43,808 nt of DNA from Lachnospiraceae bacterium (GTDB lineage: Bacteria; Bacillota; Clostridia; Lachnospirales; Lachnospiraceae): NCBI GenBank assembly GCA_017618075.1, contig JAFZUY010000040.1, positions 1-43,808 of the forward strand, read 5' to 3'. The translations under genes and the position numbers were made by a program. The notes beneath the pieces were generated by a model. The model was given only the letters and a program-made list of their open reading frames with translations. It was not told where the DNA came from and made no database searches. Positions 1 to 8,689 of this stretch are shown here, piece by piece (position 1 is the first letter of the stretch; each line of letters starts with the position of its first letter).

Positions 1-53
1 AGAGCAGAGGACTGAAAATCCTCGTGTCGCTGGTTCGATTCCGGCCCTGGGCA
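1..53 (+). tRNA. tRNA-Phe (anticodon GAA), 5' part cut off by window edge
   Basis: The anticodon stem is at 7-11 and 19-23 with loop 12-18, and the anticodon GAA lies at 14-16. The T stem is at 29-33 and 41-45 around a TTCGATT loop. The 3' acceptor strand is at 46-52 and the discriminator base A is at 53. Only the last bases of the D arm are inside the window. The bases after position 53 are TCC, so CCA is not encoded and must be added by tRNA nucleotidyltransferase. Confidence 0.93.
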
Positions 54-63
54 TCCTTTATTT

Positions 64-83
64 CACCGAAAGGTGTTTTTTTT
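64..83 (+). terminator. short intrinsic terminator after tRNA-Phe
   Basis: A 4-bp CACC/GGTG stem closed by a GAAA tetraloop is followed directly by eight T residues. The stem is short, but the GNRA loop and the T tract fit termination just after the tRNA. Confidence 0.55.
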
Positions 84-119
84 ATGTCAAAATTCTGAAA
101 AACCCCTATTTTTACGTAT

Positions 120-168
120 TTGCAACCGCAGGTTGACAAATTTCAAAGCCCGGTTGTTAGATTGCAAC
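120..168 (+). promoter_or_regulatory. promoter with CAACC/GGTTG dyads upstream of XRE gene
   Basis: A consensus -35 TTGACA lies at 133-138 and a plausible -10 TTAGAT at 157-162 (spacer 18). TTGCAAC occurs at 120-126 and again at 162-168, and GGTTG at 131-135 and 152-156. This gives two inverted CAAC/GTTG arrangements, one touching the -35 and one covering the -10. That layout would suit autorepression by the downstream XRE protein; binding is inferred. Confidence 0.5.
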
Positions 169-272
169 TTCATTTTTTCATATGATTTCCTTGTAAAGAC
201 GAGGGCAAAAAGTTAAACTTAAATTGCCCGATGAATAAATTTCATTTGGGCACGGCCCGGAAAGGATATCAT

Positions 273-1259
273 ATGATTTTAGCTGACAAAATTATTAATG
301 AAAGAAAAAAGAACGGATGGTCTCAGGAAGAACTTGCAGAAATGCTTTCGGTTTCAAGACAGTCCGTATCCAAATGGGAGAGCGCACAGGCTGCACCCGA
401 TCTTAACAGAATTATCAAGATGGCCGAGATCTTCGGTGTAAGCACAGATTATCTTTTAAAAGACGATTACGAGGAATACAAAGAAGAGATTTTAGACGGA
501 GAAAAAGAAAGCATCAATATAAGAAAGGTTTCTCTCGAAGAAGCAAACAGATATATTAATGTTGTAAAAAAGAATACTCCAAGCGCGGTAATTGCGACTG
601 TTCTTTTAACCCTTTGCCCTGTGGCACTTATTGAACTCTCCGGCCTTTCGGTATTCCTTGACAATTTCTTCCCGGTTACGGTTGCAACTTTGATCGGACT
701 TCTGACCTTATTTGCATGCGTTGCTTTCGGTGTAATAATCTGGGTATTCGTAGAGGTAAAGGAAAAAGAATTTTCATATCTTAACAAAGACAGCTTCGAA
801 ACGCTTTACGGCGTTGACGGTATGGTAAAAGAAAAGAAAAAAGCCTTTGATACCAAGAGAGTTCCGCTTCAGCTTTTTGCAATTCTTTTGTTTATATTCT
901 GCCCCGTAGGTATTTTAACCGCAGGACTGTTGGATGCAGATCCGCTTATTATAATTTCCATGGTTTCGCTTCTGCTTATCATGGTCGCAGCAGGTGTAGG
1001 AATATTCATTTATACAATAAGGATTAACAAATCCTACGTAAACCTCCTAAAAGAAGAAATGTTAACACCCGCACAGAAGAAGGCTCAGAGAATAAGATCC
1101 GGCTTAAGCGGCGCATACTGGTGTATCGTTGCCGCAACATATCTGCTCCTCGGACTTGCCTTTAATTTATGGCATCTTGCAGGCGTTATTTTCCCTGTAG
1201 CCGGAGTAATTTATGCGGCTGCACTCGGAATTGTTAAGATTTTCGTAGACAAAGACTAA
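273..1259 (+). CDS. XRE-family transcriptional regulator with multi-pass membrane domain
   Basis: The protein is 328 aa. Residues 1-65 form a Cro/C1-type helix-turn-helix (segments WSQEELAEMLSVSRQ and SVSKWESAQAAPDL), followed by a charged linker. From about residue 105 to the end there are roughly six to seven hydrophobic segments, so the DNA-binding domain would be tethered to the cytoplasmic membrane. An ATG 42 bases upstream is in frame, but AAAGGA at 261-266 is spaced for the ATG at 273, and the HTH begins there. The gene is monocistronic, between a promoter with dyads and a strong terminator. Such XRE-membrane proteins are common in Clostridia. The signal sensed is unknown, and nothing nearby points to a target other than its own promoter. 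Confidence 0.85.
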   Translation: MILADKIINERKKNGWSQEELAEMLSVSRQSVSKWESAQAAPDLNRIIKMAEIFGVSTDYLLKDDYEEYKEEILDGEKESINIRKVSLEEANRYINVVKKNTPSAVIATVLLTLCPVALIELSGLSVFLDNFFPVTVATLIGLLTLFACVAFGVIIWVFVEVKEKEFSYLNKDSFETLYGVDGMVKEKKKAFDTKRVPLQLFAILLFIFCPVGILTAGLLDADPLIIISMVSLLLIMVAAGVGIFIYTIRINKSYVNLLKEEMLTPAQKKAQRIRSGLSGAYWCIVAATYLLLGLAFNLWHLAGVIFPVAGVIYAAALGIVKIFVDKD

Positions 1260-1291
1260 AAGATTTATATATAAAAAATGACTAAAATTTT

Positions 1292-1321
1292 CCCCGAATG
1301 TTTAAAGCATTCGGGGTTTTT
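1292..1321 (+). terminator. intrinsic terminator
   Basis: A perfect 9-bp stem CCCCGAATG/CATTCGGGG with a 7-base loop is followed by five T residues. It ends the XRE transcript. Confidence 0.9.
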
Positions 1322-1362
1322 ACTATATTTTAAAAAATCTTAATTATTCTTTTAAAAAAAGA

Positions 1363-1390
1363 TGGACAAATCTCAAAATTGTGTTATTAT
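1363..1390 (+). promoter_or_regulatory. extended -10 promoter of the RND/TetR operon
   Basis: TGGACA (1363-1368) and TATTAT (1385-1390) are separated by 16 bases, and TG at 1382-1383 makes an extended -10. Transcription would begin near 1397, inside the adjacent palindrome. Confidence 0.65.
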
Positions 1391-1396
1391 AGTTGT

Positions 1397-1414
1397 ACCG
1401 ACCGAACGGTCGGT
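1397..1414 (+). promoter_or_regulatory. TetR-type operator palindrome
   Basis: ACCGACCG and CGGTCGGT are perfect 8-base inverted arms separated by AA. The site sits immediately after the -10 and over the expected transcription start, where a bound TetR protein would block initiation. Repeated ACCGACCG-type palindromes are typical operators of TetR regulators of drug exporters. The TetR gene at the end of this operon is the obvious candidate. Confidence 0.75.
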
Positions 1415-1433
1415 CGGAAATGGAGATTATTTT

Positions 1434-4400
1434 ATGTCTAAATACAGTGTCAGAAAACCTTATACAGTCCTTGTGGGAGTGCTGCTTATTATAGTACTCG
1501 GAGTTGTTTCTGTTACGAGAATGACTGCGGATCTTTTACCAAATATGAGCTTTCCGTATGTTGTCGTAATCACCACATATCCCGGCGGAACGCCCGAAGA
1601 AGTTGAAAGAAATGTTACTGCGCCGATTGAAGCACAGATGGCTACCACTTCGAATATCAAGAATATTCAGTCGATGTCTTACAACAATTATTCGCTGGTT
1701 ATTCTTGAATACGAACAGAGCAGTAATATGGATTCCATAGTTATTCAGATGCAGCAAAAACTCGATCAGGTATCGGGTTCATTTCCTACAGGCGTTGGTT
1801 CGCCTCTTATCATGCAGATTGACCCTTCGATGTTACCCGTAATGGTTGCATCCGCGGATGTCGAAGGCATGAATCAGATTGAGATTACCGATTATGTAAA
1901 TACAACTGTTGTTCCCTATCTTGAAAGTACAGAGGGTGTTGCAAGCGTCACCACCATAGGAACCGTTGAAGAAAAGATTCAGATAACGCTTGATGAAGAC
2001 AAGATTGATAAAATAAACAAAGATGTTTTGGCAAAAATCGAAGACAGTTTTATCGATGCCCAGGAAGAAATCGATGAAGCAAAAGAAAAGCTCGATGAAG
2101 GAGAGCAGGAAATAAAGGACGGCCAGAGCAAGCTTGCCAAAGAACTCGCAAACGGAGCCAATGAAATTGTCAACGGCAAGATTCAGACATATATAGGTGA
2201 GGCTGCCATTGACAGCAATCTTACAACACTCTCGAATTTAAAACCTGCGCTTGAAAATGCCATAAATGCAGTCAATGCTTACAATCAGGAATTAAGCGTA
2301 TATATGGAGCAGTACAATACGCTGCTTACATATAAAAATCTTCTTGAAAACGGTACGGATGAAGAGATATTTGCGGCTACGGGAATGACCAGAGCGCAGC
2401 TTATGGCTGTTATGGCGGAGCTTTCCGCATCCGCACCTCAGCAAATGCCGGATTCGACAGCTGTTCAGCAGTCTCTTGCGGCAGTTGTTGCAACAGGCGT
2501 TGATTTAAGAACACTCGGTATTACTGCCGATTTTACGGATCTTCAGGCACTTTCACCACAGATGTCACGTGCTCTCGCACAGGTCAATACTTCAATCGCA
2601 ACTCTTCAGGCGGCAAAACAGCCTTTGACCGAAGGCAAGATTTCACTTGACGATGCTTATAAAAAATTAAACGAAGGGCTCATAAACGGCATACTCGAAA
2701 TCAGCAAGGGCGCCACAGAAATCGCCAATGCGAAAAATGCTCTTGAGCAGGGCCAAGACCAGCTTGACAATGCAAAGGAAGAGGCCGTTAAAGCAGCCGA
2801 TGTTTCAAATATAGTCACGGCGGAAATGCTCGGCAATCTTATCGTCGCACAGGATTTTTCTATGCCCGCAGGATATGTTCCGGACGGCAACAAACAGTAT
2901 CTTATCAATGTCGGAGACAGCGTTAATAACATAGAAGATCTTAAAAACATGGTTCTTTTGGATCTTGGAATGGACGGCATTAAACCCATCTGCGTAAAGG
3001 ACGTTGCCACAGTTGAAGTAGTAAACAACGCTTCCGAATCATATTCAAAAATCAACGGCAATCCCGCAGTAATGCTTTCGATAGAAAAGCAGACCGGATA
3101 TTCAACGGGTGATGTTACAGACAGACTGCTTGACCGTTTTGAGCAGATGGAAGAAGAAACTCCTGAGCTTAACATGGCGGTTCTTATGAACCAGGGCGTT
3201 TATATAGACATTGTTGTATCGAGCGTCCTTCAGAACATGCTTATCGGCGCAGCGCTTGCGATTATCATTTTGATTTTATTCCTAAAAGATTTTAAATCGA
3301 CATTTATCATTGCTTGTTCGATTCCTTTGAGCGTAATATTTGCGATTGTGCTTATGTATTTCTCGCACATTACGTTAAATATCGTTTCCCTTTCGGGTCT
3401 GGCGCTTGGCATAGGAATGTTGGTAGATAACTCCATTGTAGTTATTGAAAATATATACCGACTAAGAAAAGAAGGAGTTACAGTCAAAAAGGCAGCGGCA
3501 GAAGGTGCAAAGGGTGTAGGCGGAGCTATTGCGGCATCCACACTTACCACAATCTGCGTATTTGTTCCCATCGTATTCTCCAAGGGTATCACCAAACAGC
3601 TCTTTGTCGATATGGCATTAACCGTAGGATATACGCTTACCGCGTCCCTTATCGTGGCACTTACATTTGTTCCCGCGGCTTCTTCGCTGATGATAAAAGA
3701 CGGTGAAGAAAAGCAGACAAAACTCTTTGACAGAATAAGAGATTTATATGCTTCGTTTTTACGAAACGTATTAAAGGTGAAACCGCTTGTTTTAATCCTC
3801 GCGCTTTTGCTTCTTGCAGGAAGCGTTTATGCGGGATTTTACAGAGGATTTTCATTCTTTGACATGGAGGTCGAAGTCGATCAGATTTCAATGACCGTGG
3901 CTCCGCCAAAGGGTGCGGAAATGACGGATGAAGAACTGATGGATGTCTGCGAAGAGGTTACCGCAAGAATAATTGATATAGACGGCATTGATACAATCGG
4001 TGCAATGATGGGTGCGGACAGCCTTCTAAGTTCCTTCGGAATGGGAGGCGGAGGAGCCACATTCTATATTCTTCTTGATGAAGAAAGCGACCGTAAAATG
4101 AAGGATATCCAGGAAGATATCATCGACAGAACGAAGGATTTAAACTGCGATATCGATGTCACAACATCATCTACGGATATGACGTCTCTTTTAGGAAGCG
4201 GTCTCTCAATAATGGTTAAAGGCCGTGACCTTGACAAGATAAGGGAATACACTAAAGAAGTTGTTGCTATCATGGAAGAAACACCAGGTGTAATCGACAT
4301 CAACGACGGACTTTCCGATACCACGCCCGCACTAAAAATTCACGTGGATAAATTAAAAGCGATGGAGTATCAGATGACAACGGCACAGGTTTACATGGAA

Positions 4401-5384
4401 GTAATGAAAGCCATAATGCCCGATACCGCAACAGCCAATCTCTCCGCAGAAATCAAGGATTACGACATTTACGTTATCTCTGACGAGCAGAAAGACACCA
4501 CGCTTCAGGATATAAAAAATCTCAAATTCGATTACACCGACAGAGACGGAAAACACTATAAAATTCCTCTCTATAAAATAGTAACGTTTGAGGAAACCGA
4601 TACATTAAACATCATCAACCGTGACGCGCAGACCAAGTATATTAAAGTTACGGCTCAGATTGACGATGATCACAATATTTCATTTGTCGGCAACGAACTT
4701 GAAAACCGATTTAAAGAAATCGATATGCTTGAAGGTTACAAGATTGAGATGAGTGGCGAAGACGAAATGATTAAGGATGCCTTACAGCAGGTAGTTTTAA
4801 TGCTTATCCTTGCGGTAATATTTATTTACCTAATCATGGTGGCCCAGTTCCAGTCGTTCCTTTCGCCCTTCATCATCATGTTTACGATTCCGCTTGCATT
4901 CACCGGAGGCTTCTTCGCACTCTTTGCGACGGGCTACAATATATCGGTCATCGGCGCCGTAGGCTTTGTAATGTTAGCCGGTATCATAGTTAACAATGGT
5001 ATCGTTATGGTCGATTATATCAACCAGTTAAGAGAGGCCGGAATGGGTAAAAAGGACGCAATAGTCGAGGCTGCGCGAACGAGACTTCGTCCGATTTTAA
5101 TGACCACGCTGACCACTGTAATATCGATGTCAACACTGGCACTGGGACTCGGAGGAGGTTCATCGATGATGCAGCCGATGGCAATAGTTATGATAGGCGG
5201 ACTTGTCTATGGTACACTGCTTACGCTTCTGGTGGTTCCCTGTCTCTACGATTTGTTTAACTCAAACAAATCAATGAAGAAGGACGAATACGGAGAACTC
5301 ATAAAAGAAGAGGAAACCGTTTTATCACCTGTGGAAGCACAAGAAATAAATGATGGTATAATACATTTTGACAGCATGGAATAA
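1434..5384 (+). CDS. RND-family exporter permease (HAE1-like) with a large coiled-coil insertion
   Basis: The 1316-aa protein is an AcrB/SwrC-type proton-driven exporter. TM1 is at about residues 10-30, followed by a typical first porter segment with YPGGTPEEVERN. The second membrane bundle near residues 600-780 contains GMLVDNSIVVIENI, where the relay Asp is present and the next residue is Asn. The second repeat ends with a matching TM bundle. The family is usually about 1030-1060 aa. The excess is an insertion of about 260 residues (roughly 190-455) in the first extracytoplasmic loop. It is rich in charged coiled-coil (EEIDEAKEKLDEGEQEIKDG and later KNALEQGQDQLDNAKEE). No membrane-fusion or outer-membrane partner is adjacent. 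An in-frame ATG at 1362 lies on the promoter itself; GGAG at 1422-1425 supports the start at 1434. The substrate is unknown; a drug, surfactant or lipid is plausible. Confidence 0.9.
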   Translation: MSKYSVRKPYTVLVGVLLIIVLGVVSVTRMTADLLPNMSFPYVVVITTYPGGTPEEVERNVTAPIEAQMATTSNIKNIQSMSYNNYSLVILEYEQSSNMDSIVIQMQQKLDQVSGSFPTGVGSPLIMQIDPSMLPVMVASADVEGMNQIEITDYVNTTVVPYLESTEGVASVTTIGTVEEKIQITLDEDKIDKINKDVLAKIEDSFIDAQEEIDEAKEKLDEGEQEIKDGQSKLAKELANGANEIVNGKIQTYIGEAAIDSNLTTLSNLKPALENAINAVNAYNQELSVYMEQYNTLLTYKNLLENGTDEEIFAATGMTRAQLMAVMAELSASAPQQMPDSTAVQQSLAAVVATGVDLRTLGITADFTDLQALSPQMSRALAQVNTSIATLQAAKQPLTEGKISLDDAYKKLNEGLINGILEISKGATEIANAKNALEQGQDQLDNAKEEAVKAADVSNIVTAEMLGNLIVAQDFSMPAGYVPDGNKQYLINVGDSVNNIEDLKNMVLLDLGMDGIKPICVKDVATVEVVNNASESYSKINGNPAVMLSIEKQTGYSTGDVTDRLLDRFEQMEEETPELNMAVLMNQGVYIDIVVSSVLQNMLIGAALAIIILILFLKDFKSTFIIACSIPLSVIFAIVLMYFSHITLNIVSLSGLALGIGMLVDNSIVVIENIYRLRKEGVTVKKAAAEGAKGVGGAIAASTLTTICVFVPIVFSKGITKQLFVDMALTVGYTLTASLIVALTFVPAASSLMIKDGEEKQTKLFDRIRDLYASFLRNVLKVKPLVLILALLLLAGSVYAGFYRGFSFFDMEVEVDQISMTVAPPKGAEMTDEELMDVCEEVTARIIDIDGIDTIGAMMGADSLLSSFGMGGGGATFYILLDEESDRKMKDIQEDIIDRTKDLNCDIDVTTSSTDMTSLLGSGLSIMVKGRDLDKIREYTKEVVAIMEETPGVIDINDGLSDTTPALKIHVDKLKAMEYQMTTAQVYMEVMKAIMPDTATANLSAEIKDYDIYVISDEQKDTTLQDIKNLKFDYTDRDGKHYKIPLYKIVTFEETDTLNIINRDAQTKYIKVTAQIDDDHNISFVGNELENRFKEIDMLEGYKIEMSGEDEMIKDALQQVVLMLILAVIFIYLIMVAQFQSFLSPFIIMFTIPLAFTGGFFALFATGYNISVIGAVGFVMLAGIIVNNGIVMVDYINQLREAGMGKKDAIVEAARTRLRPILMTTLTTVISMSTLALGLGGGSSMMQPMAIVMIGGLVYGTLLTLLVVPCLYDLFNSNKSMKKDEYGELIKEEETVLSPVEAQEINDGIIHFDSME

Positions 5385-5399
5385 ACGGGGGTTTAGGAA

Positions 5400-6056
5400 A
5401 TGATAAACGAAGATCTTTACGGATATATTCAGGAGATGGAAAATCTTCCCGAAAAGGAAATAAAAATCTATCTTGCGGTAGGAGAGCTCATAAAAGAAGG
5501 CAAAGATATAGGAAGCCTTACAATAAGCGAAATTTCAAACCGCGCCGGCATAGGAAAAGGTACCACATACGAGTATTTTGAGAGCAAAGAAGAACTTATA
5601 TACAAAGCCCTTCATTACTTTGTAATCGACTCTCTTAAAGTAGTGCTTTTAAAAATGCTTGATGAGGGCTCTTTTAAGGATAAGTTTTATTCGATAATGG
5701 ATTATATGTGGGACAGCCGTTTAGGCGAAGATACGGTTCAGTCAATAATGAGTTTCGTTAGAAATATCAATCCCGCATATAAGGAAGCTCCGCTTAAAAA
5801 AAGCGGCGAAAAATACGACCCCTGCACGGCAACGAATTTTATAGAAATACTCTTAAAGCAGTATCTTAACTCAGGTTTCGAAGAAGGTATATTCACCGAA
5901 AAGGACGAAATATACAGAAAGAATGTCTTAAGCTCACAGGTTCTTTTATTCCTTTTCTTAATGAAGGATATAAGAGAAGAAGAGCGTAAAAAAGAAATCG
6001 AAGATTACGTTTATGACGGAATGATCATGCTTCTTAATTCGAGAAAAAATGATTAA
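5400..6056 (+). CDS. TetR/AcrR-family transcriptional regulator
   Basis: The protein is 218 aa. The N-terminal helix-turn-helix is at about residues 30-65 (TISEISNRAGIGKGTTYEYF, then SKEELI), and the helical C-terminal region is variable, as expected for ligand binding. It starts 15 bases after the exporter gene and ends in the same terminator, so the two are co-transcribed. The palindrome at 1397-1414 in the operon promoter is the likely operator, giving an autoregulated efflux operon induced by a substrate of the pump. The ribosome-binding site is weak (GGGGG at 5387-5391), so translational coupling is possible. Confidence 0.9.
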   Translation: MINEDLYGYIQEMENLPEKEIKIYLAVGELIKEGKDIGSLTISEISNRAGIGKGTTYEYFESKEELIYKALHYFVIDSLKVVLLKMLDEGSFKDKFYSIMDYMWDSRLGEDTVQSIMSFVRNINPAYKEAPLKKSGEKYDPCTATNFIEILLKQYLNSGFEEGIFTEKDEIYRKNVLSSQVLLFLFLMKDIREEERKKEIEDYVYDGMIMLLNSRKND

Positions 6057-6073
6057 TGATTGATTATTTTAGG

Positions 6074-6103
6074 AGGTTGCGTCTTTTATGGCGCAATCTT
6101 TTT
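6074..6103 (+). terminator. intrinsic terminator after tetR
   Basis: A 9-bp stem beginning AGGTTGCG and closing with CGCAATCT, with G:T wobbles, is followed by five T residues. Confidence 0.8.
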
Positions 6104-6106
6104 ATA

Positions 6107-6137
6107 TTGTACAAAACTCCCAACAATATGGTATAAT
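6107..6137 (+). promoter_or_regulatory. promoter of the degV gene cluster
   Basis: A perfect TATAAT at 6132-6137 is preceded by TGG, making an extended -10. A weak TTGTAC is at 6107-6112 with a 19-base spacer. Transcription would start near 6144, which rules out the upstream ATG at 6147 as an efficient start. Confidence 0.7.
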
Positions 6138-6167
6138 TAATTAACTATGAGAAAAGGAGCAAACAAG

Positions 6168-7019
6168 ATGGGCAAGACAATAATTATGGCAGACAGCACC
6201 TGCGACCTTTCAAAAGAATTAATTGAAAAATATCAGATTGAAATAATTCCTCTTTGCATCATTATGGATGACAAGAGTTATTTTGACGGAGTTGACACAA
6301 CCGCCGAAGAAATAATTGCGTGGTCAAATGAAAAGAAAACCACACCCAAAACATCCGCAGCAAGCATTGAAGTTACGATGGATGCATTAAAGCCTCACAA
6401 GGAAGCCGGAGATGACGTTATCTTTATCGGTATCTCCGAAGACATGAGTACCACATGCAATGTCATCCGCCTTGCGGCACAGGACCTCGAATATGACAGA
6501 GTATTCGTCATCAACTCGATGAACTTATCCACAGGTATCGGACTTCAGGTTTTAAGAGCGGCCGAAATGCGCGATGCGGGAAAGAGTGCCGAGGATATTT
6601 ATGAAGAAATCAACGGCGCCAGAGATAAAGTCAGAGCAAGCTTCGTACTCGATCAGCTCATCTTCCTTTCAAGAGGCGGCAGATGTAACGCGGTTACAGC
6701 ACTCCTTGCAAATGCACTCAAATTAAAGCCCAGGATTGAAGTTAAAATGGGCAAGATGGGAGTTGGCACCAAGTACAGAGGAAAAATGCAGAAGGTTCTT
6801 ATTTCATATGTTGACGATATGAAAGAGGATCTGCTTAAAGCAGATAAAACAAGAGTATTTGTTACCTACTGTTCAATGGATCACGAACTCGTTCAGCCCG
6901 TAGTCGATTATCTTAAGGAACTCAATTATTTCGACGAAATCCTTGAGACACAGGCAGGCGGCGTTATTACGAGCCACTGCGGACCCGGCACACTCGGCGT
7001 GCTCTTCTATCTTCAGTAA
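6168..7019 (+). CDS. DegV family fatty-acid-binding protein
   Basis: The protein is 283 aa, normal for the DegV/FakB family. These cytoplasmic proteins bind a fatty acid and, where a FakA kinase is present, present it for phosphorylation. The N-terminal MADSTCDLS motif, the TTPKTSAAS segment near residue 60 and the FLSRGGRCNA segment near residue 170 are family hallmarks around the lipid head group. The ATG at 6168 is chosen over 6147 because AAGGAG at 6154-6159 is spaced 8 bases from it. FakA is not in this window. The gene is the first of a run through rsmI without a clear internal terminator. Confidence 0.92.
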   Translation: MGKTIIMADSTCDLSKELIEKYQIEIIPLCIIMDDKSYFDGVDTTAEEIIAWSNEKKTTPKTSAASIEVTMDALKPHKEAGDDVIFIGISEDMSTTCNVIRLAAQDLEYDRVFVINSMNLSTGIGLQVLRAAEMRDAGKSAEDIYEEINGARDKVRASFVLDQLIFLSRGGRCNAVTALLANALKLKPRIEVKMGKMGVGTKYRGKMQKVLISYVDDMKEDLLKADKTRVFVTYCSMDHELVQPVVDYLKELNYFDEILETQAGGVITSHCGPGTLGVLFYLQ

Positions 7020-7061
7020 AAAACTAAGGGGAAAAGAACCAAAAGGTTTTAAAAGATTTAA

Positions 7062-7652
7062 ATGGGAAAGATTTATTGTATCTGCGGAAAAAGTTCGTCC
7101 GGCAAAGATACTGTTTATAAAAGACTTTTGGCTGATGAAGAACTTAAATTAAATCAGCTCGTAACATACACAACAAGACCTATCAGAGAAGGCGAAGTAA
7201 ACGGAAGAGAATATTTTTTCATCGACGAAGCCAAGGCTTTAGAACTTCATGAAGAAGGCAAAATCGTTGAATCCAGAGCGTACAATACCGTTTTCGGAAT
7301 ATGGAAATACATGACCGTCGATGACGGAGATATGGAACTTGATAAAAAAAGTTATATCGTAATCGGTACACTCGAATCCTACGTTCAGATAAGAAATTAT
7401 TTTGGCAAAGACAAAGTTGTTCCCGTAATGATTGACGTGGATGACGGCGAAAGACTTGAAAGAGCTCTTAAAAGAGAGCGTCAGCAGGCAAGTCCGAAAT
7501 ACGATGAAATGTGCAGAAGATTTCTTGCGGATTCCGCGGATTTCAGTGAAGAAAAAGTTAAGAGCGCGGGGATAGACAAGGTATTTGTAAACGACAATCT
7601 CGAAGATTGTATTTCGAAGGTCAGGGAATATGTTTTAAGTATGGAAGCTTAG
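7062..7652 (+). CDS. guanylate kinase-like nucleoside monophosphate kinase
   Basis: The protein is 196 aa. The P-loop is CGKSSSGKDT at residues 8-17. The segment TYTTRPIREGEVNGREYFF near residues 36-54 is the GMP-binding signature of guanylate kinase, which makes GDP from GMP and ATP. The first P-loop residues are Cys-Gly-Lys-Ser rather than the usual Gly-Pro-Ser-Gly, so this may be a divergent paralogue and not the only Gmk of the cell. It occupies the place just before holB where Bacillus carries tmk. The ribosome-binding site is poor: AAAAGG lies about 15 bases upstream. Confidence 0.8.
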   Translation: MGKIYCICGKSSSGKDTVYKRLLADEELKLNQLVTYTTRPIREGEVNGREYFFIDEAKALELHEEGKIVESRAYNTVFGIWKYMTVDDGDMELDKKSYIVIGTLESYVQIRNYFGKDKVVPVMIDVDDGERLERALKRERQQASPKYDEMCRRFLADSADFSEEKVKSAGIDKVFVNDNLEDCISKVREYVLSMEA

Positions 7653-7686
7653 ACTATGGTTTGGGGATTACAAAAGGTGAATGACT

Positions 7687-8679
7687 ATGGCAAGATTTGA
7701 AGACATTATAGGACAGGACCATTTAACCGAATATTTTAAAAAAGCAATTGCTACCGGAGAGGTTGCACACGCATACATCATCGAAGGTGAAATGAGAAGC
7801 GGAAAGGAATTCATTGCAAGAGTTTTTTCCGAGGCTCTTTTATGCGAAGGCGAAGGCGAAAAGCCCTGTGGCAAATGCCAGTCGTGTCTGCAGATGGAAA
7901 ACAACGCCCATCCGGATTTTTACAATATCGTTCATGACAAACCGGGCTTAATCAGCGTGGATGATGTCAGAGATCAGGTTGTAAAAGACATTAACACAAA
8001 GCCTTTCAAAGGCAAGTATAAAATCTATCTTATCAACGAAGCAGAGATTATGAATGAAGTGGCTCAGAACACTCTTTTAAAGACTCTCGAAGAGCCGCCC
8101 GAATATGTGGTAATTATTCTTTTAACCACATCCAAGGAAAAGCTTCTGCCCACCATTCAGTCAAGATGCGTTAAGCTCTCGCTTAAGCCCGTTGAGAAAA
8201 AGATCTTAAAGAAATATCTCATGAAGGAATTTAAGATTCCCGATTACAAAGCGGATATTGCTGTATCTTTCTCACAGGGTAACTTCGGTAAGGCCAAAAT
8301 GCTCATTATGAATGAGGATTTCGACAAGATGAAAACCGAGGCCGTATCGCTCCTTAAGCACATAGGTGAAATGGATGCTCCCGACATTATGGAAGCCATC
8401 AACAAGATTAAGGAATACAAGTACGACGAGATAGATTACCTTGATATTTTCTCGGTATGGTACAGGGACGTTCTTTTGTTCAAGGCAACGAACGATGTTA
8501 ATGACCTTGTATTCAAACAGGAAATACAGTATATTAAATCAGTGGCCAAAAAGACGAGTTACGAGAAAATTGATGATATCGTAAAAGCTCTCGAAAAGAC
8601 CAAAACAAGATTAAAAGCAAAAGCAAATTTCGAAACCTGCATGACTTTGTTGCTTGAAGTCATAAAAGGAACAGGATAG
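7687..8679 (+). CDS. holB: DNA polymerase III subunit delta' (clamp loader)
   Basis: The protein is 330 aa and starts with MARFEDIIGQDHL, the classical beginning of delta'. The nucleotide-binding loop is degenerate (GEMRSGKE), a Cys cluster follows near residues 55-70 (PCGKCQSC), and then comes the NTLLKTLEEPPEYVV segment of the clamp-loader AAA+ fold. It works with DnaX and HolA to load the sliding clamp. An ATG six bases upstream is possible, but AAGGTG at 7673-7678 is better spaced for 7687. The next gene is ricT, a neighbour conserved from Bacillus. Confidence 0.93.
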   Translation: MARFEDIIGQDHLTEYFKKAIATGEVAHAYIIEGEMRSGKEFIARVFSEALLCEGEGEKPCGKCQSCLQMENNAHPDFYNIVHDKPGLISVDDVRDQVVKDINTKPFKGKYKIYLINEAEIMNEVAQNTLLKTLEEPPEYVVIILLTTSKEKLLPTIQSRCVKLSLKPVEKKILKKYLMKEFKIPDYKADIAVSFSQGNFGKAKMLIMNEDFDKMKTEAVSLLKHIGEMDAPDIMEAINKIKEYKYDEIDYLDIFSVWYRDVLLFKATNDVNDLVFKQEIQYIKSVAKKTSYEKIDDIVKALEKTKTRLKAKANFETCMTLLLEVIKGTG

Positions 8680-8689
8680 AAAGGTAAGT

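Noticed and set aside
1362-1433. Longer N terminus for the RND exporter starting at 1362
   Set aside because: That codon lies in the -35 region and the segment encodes the promoter and operator; 1434 has a proper ribosome-binding site.
2657-3175. 172-codon open frame on the minus strand within the RND gene
   Set aside because: It is antisense to a clear conserved gene, Ser-rich, with no ribosome-binding site.
7033-7056. Terminator between degV and the kinase-like gene
   Set aside because: AACC-AAAA-GGTT is only a 4-bp stem with a short T run; too weak to call.
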